DNA of 64,000 nt from positions 1 to 64,000 of the forward strand of contig JAFGXV010000039.1 of the NCBI GenBank assembly GCA_016936455.1, written 5' to 3'. Position numbers and translations under genes: made by a program. Source of the stretch: Desulfuromonadaceae bacterium (GTDB lineage: Bacteria > Desulfobacterota > Desulfuromonadia > Desulfuromonadales > Desulfuromonadaceae). Each line of letters starts with the position of its first letter. Positions within the stretch are counted from its first letter, which is position 1. The notes below the pieces were generated by a model. The model was not told where the DNA came from and searched no databases. It saw only the letters and a program-made list of their open reading frames with translations. Positions 1 to 8,398 of this stretch are shown in pieces.

Positions 1-1698
<1,698 letters not shown>

Positions 1699-1736
1699 TT
1701 TTCTGTATTGAAATAAGCCTATAATAAAACTCTTCT

Positions 1737-1763
1737 AAGGAAGTAGAGCGATATTTCCTTTTT
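1737..1763 (+). terminator. Weak hairpin plus T-run after the CRISPR array
   Basis: AAGGAA and TTCCTT can pair across a 12-nt loop and are followed by TTT. The hairpin lies between the array trailer and the convergent arsJ stop codon. It could end the pre-crRNA transcript, but the stem is short and AT-rich. A perfect TATAAT also occurs at 1720-1725 without a convincing -35 partner. Confidence 0.3.
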
Positions 1764-1786
1764 GAAATGGTGCAGGGACGCTCATT

Positions 1787-3010
1787 TTAAGATTGGAACA
1801 TGGCGACTTGATCTCGGGGCAAGAACAGAGAGATTCCTCCCGCAATCAGAACAAACAGTGTTGACACCCACAAGCAGCCAACGAGGCCCGCGAATTGGAA
1901 AACAATGCCTGACAGGAGGGTGCCAAGTAATCTCCCGGCGGCATTGGCCATGTAGTAGAATCCGACGTTGAGTGCTGCGTGGTCCGCCTCGGAATAGGCC
2001 AGGATCAGGTAGGAGTGAACCGAGGAGTTGACCGCAAAGATCAGGCCGAAAAGTGACAGCCCAGCGACGACGGTTAGCCAGGGAGATAGGCCGATCTCTA
2101 CGCAGATCGCGATGAGTGCGGTCAGGGCTGCCAAGCCAAACGCTCCGAGACTGGCGGTTCCGCCGCGTGGTGTGGCACCGTGCAGGGCTGTTTTCAGCAA
2201 TCCTGGGGCCAGCGCCTGTACCCCGCCGTAGCCGATCACCCACAGGGCGAGATAAGCGCTGACCTCGGTATGGTTCCAGTCGAGGCGGGCGGAGAGGAAG
2301 ACCGGCAGGCCGACCACGAACCAGATATCTCTTGAGCCGAAAAGAAAGAGCCGTGCTGCGGATAACAGGTTGATGTCGCGGCTTTTCGAGAAAATGGCGG
2401 AGAATTTGATCTTGTTCTTTGCTCTGCCGATTTCTCGCGGCAAAGAGAAAAAAATCGCCAACAAGACCAGTGCCAGTCCGGCTGCCATTAACCACAGCGC
2501 AGCGCGAAAACCGACCACTGAGAGCAGTAAGCCGCCGAGGAAGAATCCGGCTCCTTTCAGGGCGTTCTTTGACCCGGTCAGCACGGCGACCCATTTGAAC
2601 AGGGCGCTATCGGCCTCGGGAGGCACCAGCACTTTGATTGCGCTTTTGCTGCTCATCTTGGTGAGGTCTTTGGCAATGCCCGAGAGGGCCTGCAGCCCCA
2701 TTACATAGCAGACGGAAAACAGCGGGGGCCAGCCGGGGGCAAGCAGACCCAGGGAAAACAGGGCGAAGATCTGCAGGGCCAATCCGCTGAACAGGGTCAC
2801 TTTGAGTCCCATGTGGGAACCGATCCAGCCGCCAATCAGGTTGGTGATGACACCGAAGAATTCGTAAAGCAGGAACAGAAAGGCGATCTGTGTCGCGCTG
2901 TAGCCGAGTTCGTGAAAATGCAACAGCACCAGCATGCGCAGGGCGCCGTCGGTGAGGGTGAAGCCCCAGTAGGCACCGGTGACCAAGGCATAGTTGCGCA
3001 GATCGGTCAC
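1787..3010 (-). CDS. arsJ: ArsJ, organoarsenical (1-arseno-3-phosphoglycerate) efflux MFS permease
   Basis: This 407-aa major facilitator protein has about 12 hydrophobic segments and the ArsJ-type N-terminus [19 protein letters not shown], then [14 protein letters not shown]. ArsJ exports 1-arseno-3-phosphoglycerate made from arsenate by the partner GAPDH, which is encoded immediately upstream. The ORF track begins at a GTG at 3037. I prefer the GTG at 3010 because it overlaps the GAPDH stop as GTGA, the usual sign of translational coupling, and because ArsJ proteins begin close to this point. No strong Shine-Dalgarno site precedes either start. It is the last gene of the arsR-GAPDH-arsJ operon and its 3' end converges on the CRISPR trailer. 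The family call rests on the N-terminal motif plus context. Confidence 0.9.
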   Translation of the reverse strand: MTDLRNYALVTGAYWGFTLTDGALRMLVLLHFHELGYSATQIAFLFLLYEFFGVITNLIGGWIGSHMGLKVTLFSGLALQIFALFSLGLLAPGWPPLFSVCYVMGLQALSGIAKDLTKMSSKSAIKVLVPPEADSALFKWVAVLTGSKNALKGAGFFLGGLLLSVVGFRAALWLMAAGLALVLLAIFFSLPREIGRAKNKIKFSAIFSKSRDINLLSAARLFLFGSRDIWFVVGLPVFLSARLDWNHTEVSAYLALWVIGYGGVQALAPGLLKTALHGATPRGGTASLGAFGLAALTALIAICVEIGLSPWLTVVAGLSLFGLIFAVNSSVHSYLILAYSEADHAALNVGFYYMANAAGRLLGTLLSGIVFQFAGLVGCLWVSTLFVLIAGGISLFLPRDQVAMFQS

Positions 3011-4017
3011 GGCAGACTCAGCGACACTTTTTTGCACAGTTCCATCATTCGGTTGGCGTAGCCGAATTCGTTGTCGTACCAGATGAAGAGTTTCAGCTGC
3101 GTGCCATCGACCACCATGGTTGAGGGGGCGTCGATAATGGCCGAGCGCGGATCACTCTTGTAGTCGATGGAAACCAGCGGTCGTTCCTCAATGCCGAGAA
3201 TCCCTTTGAGGTAGCTGTCGGCCGCTTCATGGAACAGCCCATTCACCTCTTCGACGGTCACGTTGCGTTTCATCTCGAATACGGCGTCGGTCAGTGAACC
3301 CGTCAGAAGCGGAACACGGAGAGCGTGGCCGTTGAGCTTCCCTTTCAGTTCAGGGTAGATCAGCGTGATGGCGGAGGCGCTGCCGGTGGTGGTGGGGATC
3401 AGGGACATCCCCGCCGCTCGGGCTCGACGCAGGTCCTTATGGGGGGCGTCGATGACCACCTGAGTATTGGTCGCATCGTGGACGGTTGTGATCACGCCGT
3501 GGGTGATGCCGATTTTTTCATGCAGCACCTTGACCACGGGAGCCAGACAGTTGGTGGTACAGCTGGCCGCGGTCAGCAGATGATGTGTCGCCGGGTCGTA
3601 GAGGTGATCGTTGACCCCCATGACGATATTGAGTGCGTCCTGTTTAACCGGTGCCGCGACGATCACTTTTTTGACTCCGCGCTCATAATAAGGCTGGAGC
3701 AGCTCCGGGGTGCGGAACTTGCCGGTTGATTCGATGACGATATCAACGCCCAGCTCATTCCAGGGAACCTCGCCCGGCGTTTTATAGGTGCTGAAACCGA
3801 CTTTCTGGCCGTCGATTGTCACGGCGTGGTCGTCAAAATGGATCTTCCGGTCCCAGCGACCATGAACCGAGTCGAACTCCAGCAGGTGGGCAGCGCACTT
3901 TGCACCGCCATTGATTTCGTTGATGTGGACGATTTCAAATTCCCGCCAGTCCCAGGCGGCGCGCAGGGCGAGTCTGCCCATTCGGCCAAAGCCGTTAATT
4001 GCGACACGAATCGACAT
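3007..4017 (-). CDS. ArsJ-associated glyceraldehyde-3-phosphate dehydrogenase
   Basis: A 336-aa phosphorylating GAPDH. The N-terminal NAD-binding motif is [15 protein letters not shown] (residues 4-18), the catalytic cysteine lies in [10 protein letters not shown] (about residues 151-160), and the C-terminal [15 protein letters not shown] is conserved. In this operon the enzyme is expected to use arsenate in place of phosphate, giving 1-arseno-3-phosphoglycerate for export by ArsJ. This follows from the known arsJ-gapdh partnership and is not readable from the active site alone. A housekeeping glycolytic role cannot be excluded, but the position between arsR and arsJ, with a GTGA overlap to arsJ, argues for dedicated detoxification. 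The ATG at 4017 fits the family N-terminus. Confidence 0.93.
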   Translation of the reverse strand: MSIRVAINGFGRMGRLALRAAWDWREFEIVHINEINGGAKCAAHLLEFDSVHGRWDRKIHFDDHAVTIDGQKVGFSTYKTPGEVPWNELGVDIVIESTGKFRTPELLQPYYERGVKKVIVAAPVKQDALNIVMGVNDHLYDPATHHLLTAASCTTNCLAPVVKVLHEKIGITHGVITTVHDATNTQVVIDAPHKDLRRARAAGMSLIPTTTGSASAITLIYPELKGKLNGHALRVPLLTGSLTDAVFEMKRNVTVEEVNGLFHEAADSYLKGILGIEERPLVSIDYKSDPRSAIIDAPSTMVVDGTQLKLFIWYDNEFGYANRMMELCKKVSLSLP

Positions 4018-4093
4018 GATGAATCCTTTGTTTCAATGAGAGTGCTCTGGAATGTTTCACCCCGTGCTGTTTCCGGGTGAAAATGGGTGAATG

Positions 4094-4426
4094 TTATTTG
4101 ACAGTCAGACCAAACGTATCAGCATGTTCTTCCGCCTGAAGGGTGAGGACCGATTCGATACAGCCGAAAAAGTTAAGGATACAAGGAACTTTCAACTGAT
4201 AAAAGACCTGATTGCCGCGTTTGTCATCCGCCAGCAAGCCAGCCTGCTTGAGAACGGATAAATGTTTCGATACCGTCGAAATGTCTGCACCGATCATCGC
4301 TGTCAAATCACACACGCAACGCTCCCCCTTGGCCAATTCCTCAAGGATAAAAAGACGGCTGGGGTGGGCCATGGCTTTGAGAACCTTGGCGCGTGCCTCA
4401 AAATGTTTTTTTTTCATGTAATACAT
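4094..4426 (-). CDS. arsR: ArsR-family arsenic-responsive repressor
   Basis: A 110-aa winged-helix regulator of the ArsR/SmtB family. The CVC motif in ERCVCDLTAMIG (about residues 35-46) is the classic As(III)/Sb(III)-binding cysteine pair in the DNA-recognition region, and DISTVSKHLSVLKQAGLL is the recognition helix. Binding of arsenite should release the protein from its operator and derepress the operon. GGAG stands 10 nt before the ATG at 4426; a second ATG three codons later is possible. It is the first gene of the operon, with 76 bp before the GAPDH gene. An inverted repeat over its own -10 box suggests autoregulation. No arsC, arsB or acr3 gene is present in the window. Confidence 0.93.
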   Translation of the reverse strand: MYYMKKKHFEARAKVLKAMAHPSRLFILEELAKGERCVCDLTAMIGADISTVSKHLSVLKQAGLLADDKRGNQVFYQLKVPCILNFFGCIESVLTLQAEEHADTFGLTVK

Positions 4427-4448
4427 TATCGCTGCGCTCCTTGGGTTT

Positions 4449-4482
4449 TTGGCAATATGGCCAAGTGTTTGATTTTTGTCAA
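4449..4482 (-). promoter_or_regulatory. ars operon promoter with candidate ArsR operator
   Basis: On the reverse strand TTGACA (4482-4477) is followed after exactly 17 nt by CATATT (4459-4454), a good sigma-70 pair placed just upstream of arsR. The -10 hexamer lies exactly between the arms of an inverted repeat, TTGGC (4449-4453) and GCCAA (4460-4464). A repressor bound there would block RNA polymerase. ArsR binding is inferred. Confidence 0.7.
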
Positions 4483-5012
4483 GCCCGTCCTGTCAAGGTT
4501 TGAAGGGGCGATGGTCGGCTCCGCTTTTTTATCAATAAAATTAGATGGGTAGAATATTGATGGTCGGGTCGATGGCTGGTCATCTTGTCTCCAGAGTCGA
4601 TCCACTGATCTGTTTTTTTATTTGAAAGACAACCGTTTTATACAGAGCGTATATTTTTTTCATACTTTCTGGTTTATTTTTTTATTTCAAGTGGTTGAAT
4701 CGAATTTACGGCTTGTTCTGTCTGCCGGAACAAAAGAAAGCTGCATGGCTTTTGTATACAATCAAAGGTGCTGATAAAGGGGATGACTCAGTAAAGAGTG
4801 GTTGCCTCTTTTTTTTATGAAAGGATTTCAGATTGTTATGGGGATTCGTTTTTTGTTTGATATCTTTTGGCATGCCTGTCGCAATGTGGGGGAAGTCGAG
4901 CAGGGCACCTGCCAGCGGGAAAAAAGATTGTGACAGAAGAGTTTGATGAAAAGATTTGGCCGATTAATCGGTGAAAAATAAAATTCAGAAGGCGAAGAAA
5001 GGAAAACGAATC
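4483..5012. other. Gene-poor AT-rich intergenic region
   Basis: About 530 bp without a credible gene, clearly more AT-rich than its surroundings. It contains an AAAGAG/CTCTTT hairpin followed by a T-run (4793-4816), which could be a weak terminator, and a sigma-54-like element at 4868-4883. A second TTGACA on the reverse strand (4496-4491) might be an alternative -35 for arsR. I see no tRNA or known riboswitch pattern. Confidence 0.5.
4868..4883 (+). promoter_or_regulatory. Sigma-54-like -24/-12 promoter element
   Basis: TGGCATG, four bases, then TCGCA matches the RpoN consensus TGGCACG-N4-TTGCW with two mismatches and with the essential GG and GC doublets at the correct 12-nt separation. 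It lies 130 bp before the first small membrane protein gene. No enhancer site was identified, so the call is tentative. Confidence 0.4.
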
Positions 5013-5240
5013 ATGAAAATAACACTGAAAACAGTTCTGATGGCTTTGGCTTCCCTGATGGTGGCGTCGCCGGTAATGGCGGCCTCACAGCGTACGGACA
5101 ACAGTGGAATTCTGGTGTGGGCGTTTCTGGGTTTTTGCGCTCTGATTGTTGTGGCTCAGCTGGTGCCGGCCGTGATGATGATGCTTGGTATTGTCAAAGG
5201 GGTTGCCAGCTCAAAAGAACAGGCTTCTGACAAGGCCTGA
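5013..5240 (+). CDS. Small exported or inner-membrane protein, first of two paralogues
   Basis: A 75-aa protein of unknown function. Residues 1-22 form a cleavable-looking signal peptide ending in SPVMAAS, then a short polar segment (RTDNSGILVWAF), then a hydrophobic helix (LGFCALIVVAQLVPAVMMMLGIV) and a charged tail. The ORF track starts at 4971, but the ATG at 5013 has a better upstream AGGAAA and starts exactly at the signal peptide. The next gene encodes a near copy, so this is a local duplication. The predicted product would be one transmembrane helix with a very short periplasmic N-terminus. A holin-like or membrane-stress role is only speculation. The candidate RpoN element upstream suggests conditional expression. 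Confidence 0.75.
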   Translation: MKITLKTVLMALASLMVASPVMAASQRTDNSGILVWAFLGFCALIVVAQLVPAVMMMLGIVKGVASSKEQASDKA

Positions 5241-5331
5241 TTGACTTGATTGATGGAGTGGGATGCGCCGTCCTGTTTCGGGGGGCCTCCGCATGTTATT
5301 TTATTACTTTTTTATGGACAGGAATGGGAAA

Positions 5332-5556
5332 ATGAAAAAACTGCTTTCTCTGGTTATTGCTTCTCTGATGTTGGCTTCTCCGGCTCTGGCTGAAACAACC
5401 GCCGGTCGTACGGATCACAGCGGGATTCTGGTGTGGGCGTTTCTGGGTTTCTGTGCCCTGATTGTCGTGGCTCAGTTGCTGCCGGCTCTGCTGGTAATTC
5501 TGGGTGTTGTCAAAAGCACGGAACCTGCCAAAAAGGCTGCGGCACAGAAGCACTGA
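5332..5556 (+). CDS. Small exported or inner-membrane protein, second paralogue
   Basis: A 74-aa protein with the same plan as its neighbour: signal peptide (MKKLLSLVIASLMLASPALA), the shared block RTDHSGILVWAFLGFCALIV, and a Lys/Ala-rich tail. The two proteins are nearly identical from RTD to VAQL but differ in signal peptide and tail, so selection appears to act on the membrane helix and the short segment before it. The start at 5332 is preceded by AGGA at suitable spacing; the track's earlier start at 5263 would destroy the signal peptide. It is followed within 50 bp by the receiver-like gene and probably forms one transcript with it. Function unknown. Confidence 0.75.
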   Translation: MKKLLSLVIASLMLASPALAETTAGRTDHSGILVWAFLGFCALIVVAQLLPALLVILGVVKSTEPAKKAAAQKH

Positions 5557-5605
5557 TACCTTCTTCGAGGATTCATTCCATGCTTTTGTTGCAGAAAATA
5601 CGATC

Positions 5606-6028
5606 ATGGTCCCGGTAATCATTGCTGGAGCGACGCAGGAGTTGGTGCGCAGCCTGCAGCAGGTTGCGCAGCAGGCAGGAGGCCATCCCGAAGCCGTCGC
5701 GAATGTGGCCGAAGCGGTGACGGCTCTGCGTACTGCCGGTATGCCGGGTGTCCTGTTGCTGAGCCAGACCTTTGATGGCAGTAATGCCCTGGAACTGATT
5801 CCGATTTTTCGCCAGTGCCAGAAGGGGGTCAAGATCATCCTGCTGGCGGATACGGATTCAGTCGGTTTTTTGCGCCAGGCACGTTCTAGCGGCATTTTTT
5901 ACCATACTCTTGAACCTCGCACGGACGAAGATTGTGACGAGTTGAGACTGGCGATTGAGTCGGCGCGCGAAGCCTGTGAAAAGCAGTCGGAGGGGTTGTG
6001 GAGTAAGGTGGCAATGGCTTTCCACTGA
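5606..6028 (+). CDS. Receiver-like (pseudo-receiver) protein of unknown function
   Basis: About 140 aa with the alternating strand/helix pattern of a CheY-like domain: VPVIIAG, PGVLLLSQTFDGSNALELI, VKIILLADTDSVGFLRQAR, IFYHTLEP. The position of the phosphoacceptor aspartate appears to be serine (LLLS) and the conserved lysine before the last proline is replaced (TLEP where TKP is usual), so it should not be phosphorylated in the standard way. The start is uncertain: the ATG at 5606 has no clear ribosome site. GAGG lies 9 nt before another ATG at 5580, which opens a 12-codon reading frame (MLLLQKIRSWSR) overlapping the start, so translation may be coupled. It is probably co-transcribed with the two small membrane proteins, which it might regulate or bind. 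Confidence 0.6.
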   Translation: MVPVIIAGATQELVRSLQQVAQQAGGHPEAVANVAEAVTALRTAGMPGVLLLSQTFDGSNALELIPIFRQCQKGVKIILLADTDSVGFLRQARSSGIFYHTLEPRTDEDCDELRLAIESAREACEKQSEGLWSKVAMAFH

Positions 6029-6093
6029 CTCAGGATCATTTAAATTTATTTTGCGATAACTTTCGCATTCAGTTGGATGTTCTTGTTGTGTGA

Positions 6094-6123
6094 GCGACCC
6101 TTTTCTCAAGGGTCGCTTTTTTT
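6094..6123 (+). terminator. Intrinsic terminator
   Basis: GCGACCC and GGGTCGC form a 7-bp stem around a 9-nt loop, followed by seven T. It lies 66 bp after the receiver-like gene and closes that small operon. Confidence 0.9.
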
Positions 6124-6163
6124 ATGCCCGACGCGCCGGGGTATTCTTTTGTCTTTCCCGTGG

Positions 6164-6191
6164 TTGGCTGTCGGCGGGAAGCGGTTATGCT
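6164..6191 (+). promoter_or_regulatory. Candidate sigma-70 promoter of the lipoprotein-esterase-protease operon
   Basis: TTGGCT and TATGCT are separated by 16 nt and lie 46 bp before the lipoprotein start. Each hexamer matches the consensus at four of six positions. Confidence 0.4.
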
Positions 6192-6236
6192 GTGTAGAAG
6201 GGATTGGTCTCTTGAGCACGTAAGAAGGGATGGAGG

Positions 6237-7010
6237 ATGACGAAAATAACCTGTTTGGTCGCAGTTCTGTTTGTCTGTTTGCTGTCAGGTTGCGTGCCGT
6301 CTGCCACCGTGCCCCTGCAGACATTGAACTATCCGCTGTATCCCCAGCAGCGCCAGAAAACACTGCTGGTGCTGTTGCGCGGGATCGGCGGTCAGGCCAG
6401 CGACTTTAAAGAGCTTGGCTTGGTCGATATGATTCAGGGGAGCGCAATGCCTTGCGATGTTCTGGTTCCCGATGCGCACTACGGCTATTACCGCGACCGC
6501 AGCGTGGTTGAGCGGCTGAAGCAGGATGTGATCGATCCCGCTCGTGCGCAGGGCTATCAGCATATCTGGCTGGCCGGTTTTTCCATGGGTGGGATCGGAT
6601 GCCTGTTTTATCTGCGCGAACATCCGCAGGACATCGAGACCGTACTGCTGATCAGCCCGTTTCTCGGCTGGGACAGCCAGCTGGAGCCTATTCTCGCGGC
6701 CGGGGATCTGCGTTGCTGGCAGCCGTCGGCGGATGAGCAGAATGATTTTCCCGAGCTGCTGTGGCTGTGGATCAAACAGTACCAGCAGCAACCGAGCGTT
6801 TATCCGCCCATCCATCTGATCTATGCGGCGAACGACTGGATTACGGGTGATGGGCCCGCATTGCTGGCCACGGTGTTGCCGGCATCGCGGGTGATTCGTG
6901 ATCAGGGCGGCCATGACAATGAAACGCTGGTCCGCTTGTTTGGACGTCTGTTTTTGCCGCTGAGTTCAACGGCGCAGGCCGATGAGGATTCGTTGAGGAG
7001 GAACCCGTGA
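6237..7010 (+). CDS. Lipoprotein with alpha/beta-hydrolase domain
   Basis: A 257-aa protein beginning with a lipoprotein signal (FVCLLSGC, lipid-attached Cys at about residue 19). The rest is a compact alpha/beta hydrolase. The nucleophile elbow is GFSMGG (about residues 117-122), the acid is probably the Asp in YAANDW and the base the His in QGGHD, giving a complete Ser-Asp-His triad. RGIGG near residue 50 is a plausible oxyanion-hole loop. The substrate is unknown; an esterase or thioesterase acting on an envelope component is the most reasonable guess. It is the first of three genes joined by overlapping stop and start codons, so the three products probably act in one envelope process. Confidence 0.82.
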   Translation: MTKITCLVAVLFVCLLSGCVPSATVPLQTLNYPLYPQQRQKTLLVLLRGIGGQASDFKELGLVDMIQGSAMPCDVLVPDAHYGYYRDRSVVERLKQDVIDPARAQGYQHIWLAGFSMGGIGCLFYLREHPQDIETVLLISPFLGWDSQLEPILAAGDLRCWQPSADEQNDFPELLWLWIKQYQQQPSVYPPIHLIYAANDWITGDGPALLATVLPASRVIRDQGGHDNETLVRLFGRLFLPLSSTAQADEDSLRRNP

Positions 7011-8398
7011 TGAATTGGTGGCGCTGCTGGATCGAAACCGGGCTCCTGGTGCGTAGCAGGTTGTTGCGGCCGCTGTTCCTGGTGGTGCTGGCTCTGATGA
7101 TCTCTGGCCCCGCCCATTCCGACGCCCCTGCTCCGGCCGATCTGTCCGGTTTTGGTCCATGGATGGTGCAGAACACCCTGCCGTTGATCACCACGGATGA
7201 TTTTGCACCCTTGTTGGCGCGCTGCGGCGCCGCTCAACTGGTCCTGCTGGGGGACGGCAGCCATGGCAGCGACGAATTTTACCGTTTGCGGCGCCTGATC
7301 AGCCTGGAGTTGATGCGTTGTCAGCGCATCGATTTTGTCGCGATTGAAGCCGACTGGCTGAGCTGTCGCAAGATGGACGCCTACGTGCGTGAGGCTTGCG
7401 ACGAGTATGAGAGTGCTGAGTCGCTGTTGCGGGCATTGCCTGGCTGGCTGGCCTGGGTGTGGCAGAATCAGGACATGGCGCTGTTTCTCGAACAGCTGCG
7501 TGCCCTTAATCTGACGCGGCCGCCTGCGCGGAAGGTGGCCATTTACGGGATGGATCTGCTCGATGGACGGGACAGTCTGCACGGCTTGATCGGCTGTCCC
7601 CCGTATGACCGGGCTGCCCGCGCGCTGGAGACCTGTCTCGACTGGCGCGGCGATCCGCAGGATTATCTGCGCCATCTGGCGGCCGGAGCGCCGGACTGTG
7701 AAACGGCCGCGCAGAACCTGCTGCAGCAAGTCCCGGCCAGTGGTCTCTTTCCGTACTGGCTGGAAGATCGGTCTTTTGATCGGCTGCAGCAGGCGCTGAT
7801 GGCGGTCGGGACCGAGGCCTATTACCGCTGTCAGCTCTTGTATGGCGAGCGGGGCTGGAATGTGCGCGTGCGCCATTTTTCCCGCACCCTGCAACGGTTG
7901 CTGAAACGCCACGGCTCGGCGTCCCGGGGGATTGTCTGGGCGCACAACACCCATGTCGGTGATGCGACGGCCACACCGATGCCCCGCTGGGGGCTGGAGA
8001 GCCTGGGCCAGCTGCTGCGGCGCAACTGCGGTGCGCAAGGGGTGTTTCTGCTCGGCCAGTTCAGTTTTCAGGGTTCAGTTCGTGCCAGTCGCCAGTGGCA
8101 GGGTGAGGTAGAAAACCTGATTGTTCCTCCGGCGCGCGACGGCAGTCTTGAAGCCGTACTTCATCACAGTGGTGTTAAGGCGGGGATGTGGCTGTTTACG
8201 GCTGCCGAGCGCCGTGGCGGTCCGAATGTTTCCCTGGACCAGCGGGCCATCGGCGTGGTGTATGAGCCGCTGCGCGATCAGAGTGAGAACTATCTCCGTG
8301 TCTACCCCATGGAGCGCTATGATGGTCTGATCTTTGTGGACCAGACCACTGCTGTACGCCCTCTGACCCCTGCGCCCGCAGAAGGGGGGGGGCGATGA
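7010..8398 (+). CDS. Erythromycin-esterase-family protein, probably exported
   Basis: About 462 aa. A hydrophobic segment near residues 20-37 followed by SGPAHSDA suggests a signal peptide, unusual for characterised Ere esterases, which are cytoplasmic. The family residues are present: GDGSHGSDEFY (His/Glu motif), FVAIEAD, and WAHNTHVGD with the late histidines. Family members hydrolyse the lactone of 14-membered macrolides, but many homologues have unknown substrates and this one should not be read as a resistance gene. The start is the ATG at 7010, with GAGGAGG 8 nt upstream and overlap of the previous stop; a GTG at 7007 is also possible. It is followed by an ATGA overlap with the protease gene. 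Confidence 0.82.
   Translation: MNWWRCWIETGLLVRSRLLRPLFLVVLALMISGPAHSDAPAPADLSGFGPWMVQNTLPLITTDDFAPLLARCGAAQLVLLGDGSHGSDEFYRLRRLISLELMRCQRIDFVAIEADWLSCRKMDAYVREACDEYESAESLLRALPGWLAWVWQNQDMALFLEQLRALNLTRPPARKVAIYGMDLLDGRDSLHGLIGCPPYDRAARALETCLDWRGDPQDYLRHLAAGAPDCETAAQNLLQQVPASGLFPYWLEDRSFDRLQQALMAVGTEAYYRCQLLYGERGWNVRVRHFSRTLQRLLKRHGSASRGIVWAHNTHVGDATATPMPRWGLESLGQLLRRNCGAQGVFLLGQFSFQGSVRASRQWQGEVENLIVPPARDGSLEAVLHHSGVKAGMWLFTAAERRGGPNVSLDQRAIGVVYEPLRDQSENYLRVYPMERYDGLIFVDQTTAVRPLTPAPAEGGGR

Noticed and set aside
4483-5012. Hidden small gene or riboswitch in the AT-rich gap
   Set aside because: No ORF with ribosome site and plausible composition, and no known riboswitch pattern recognised by eye.
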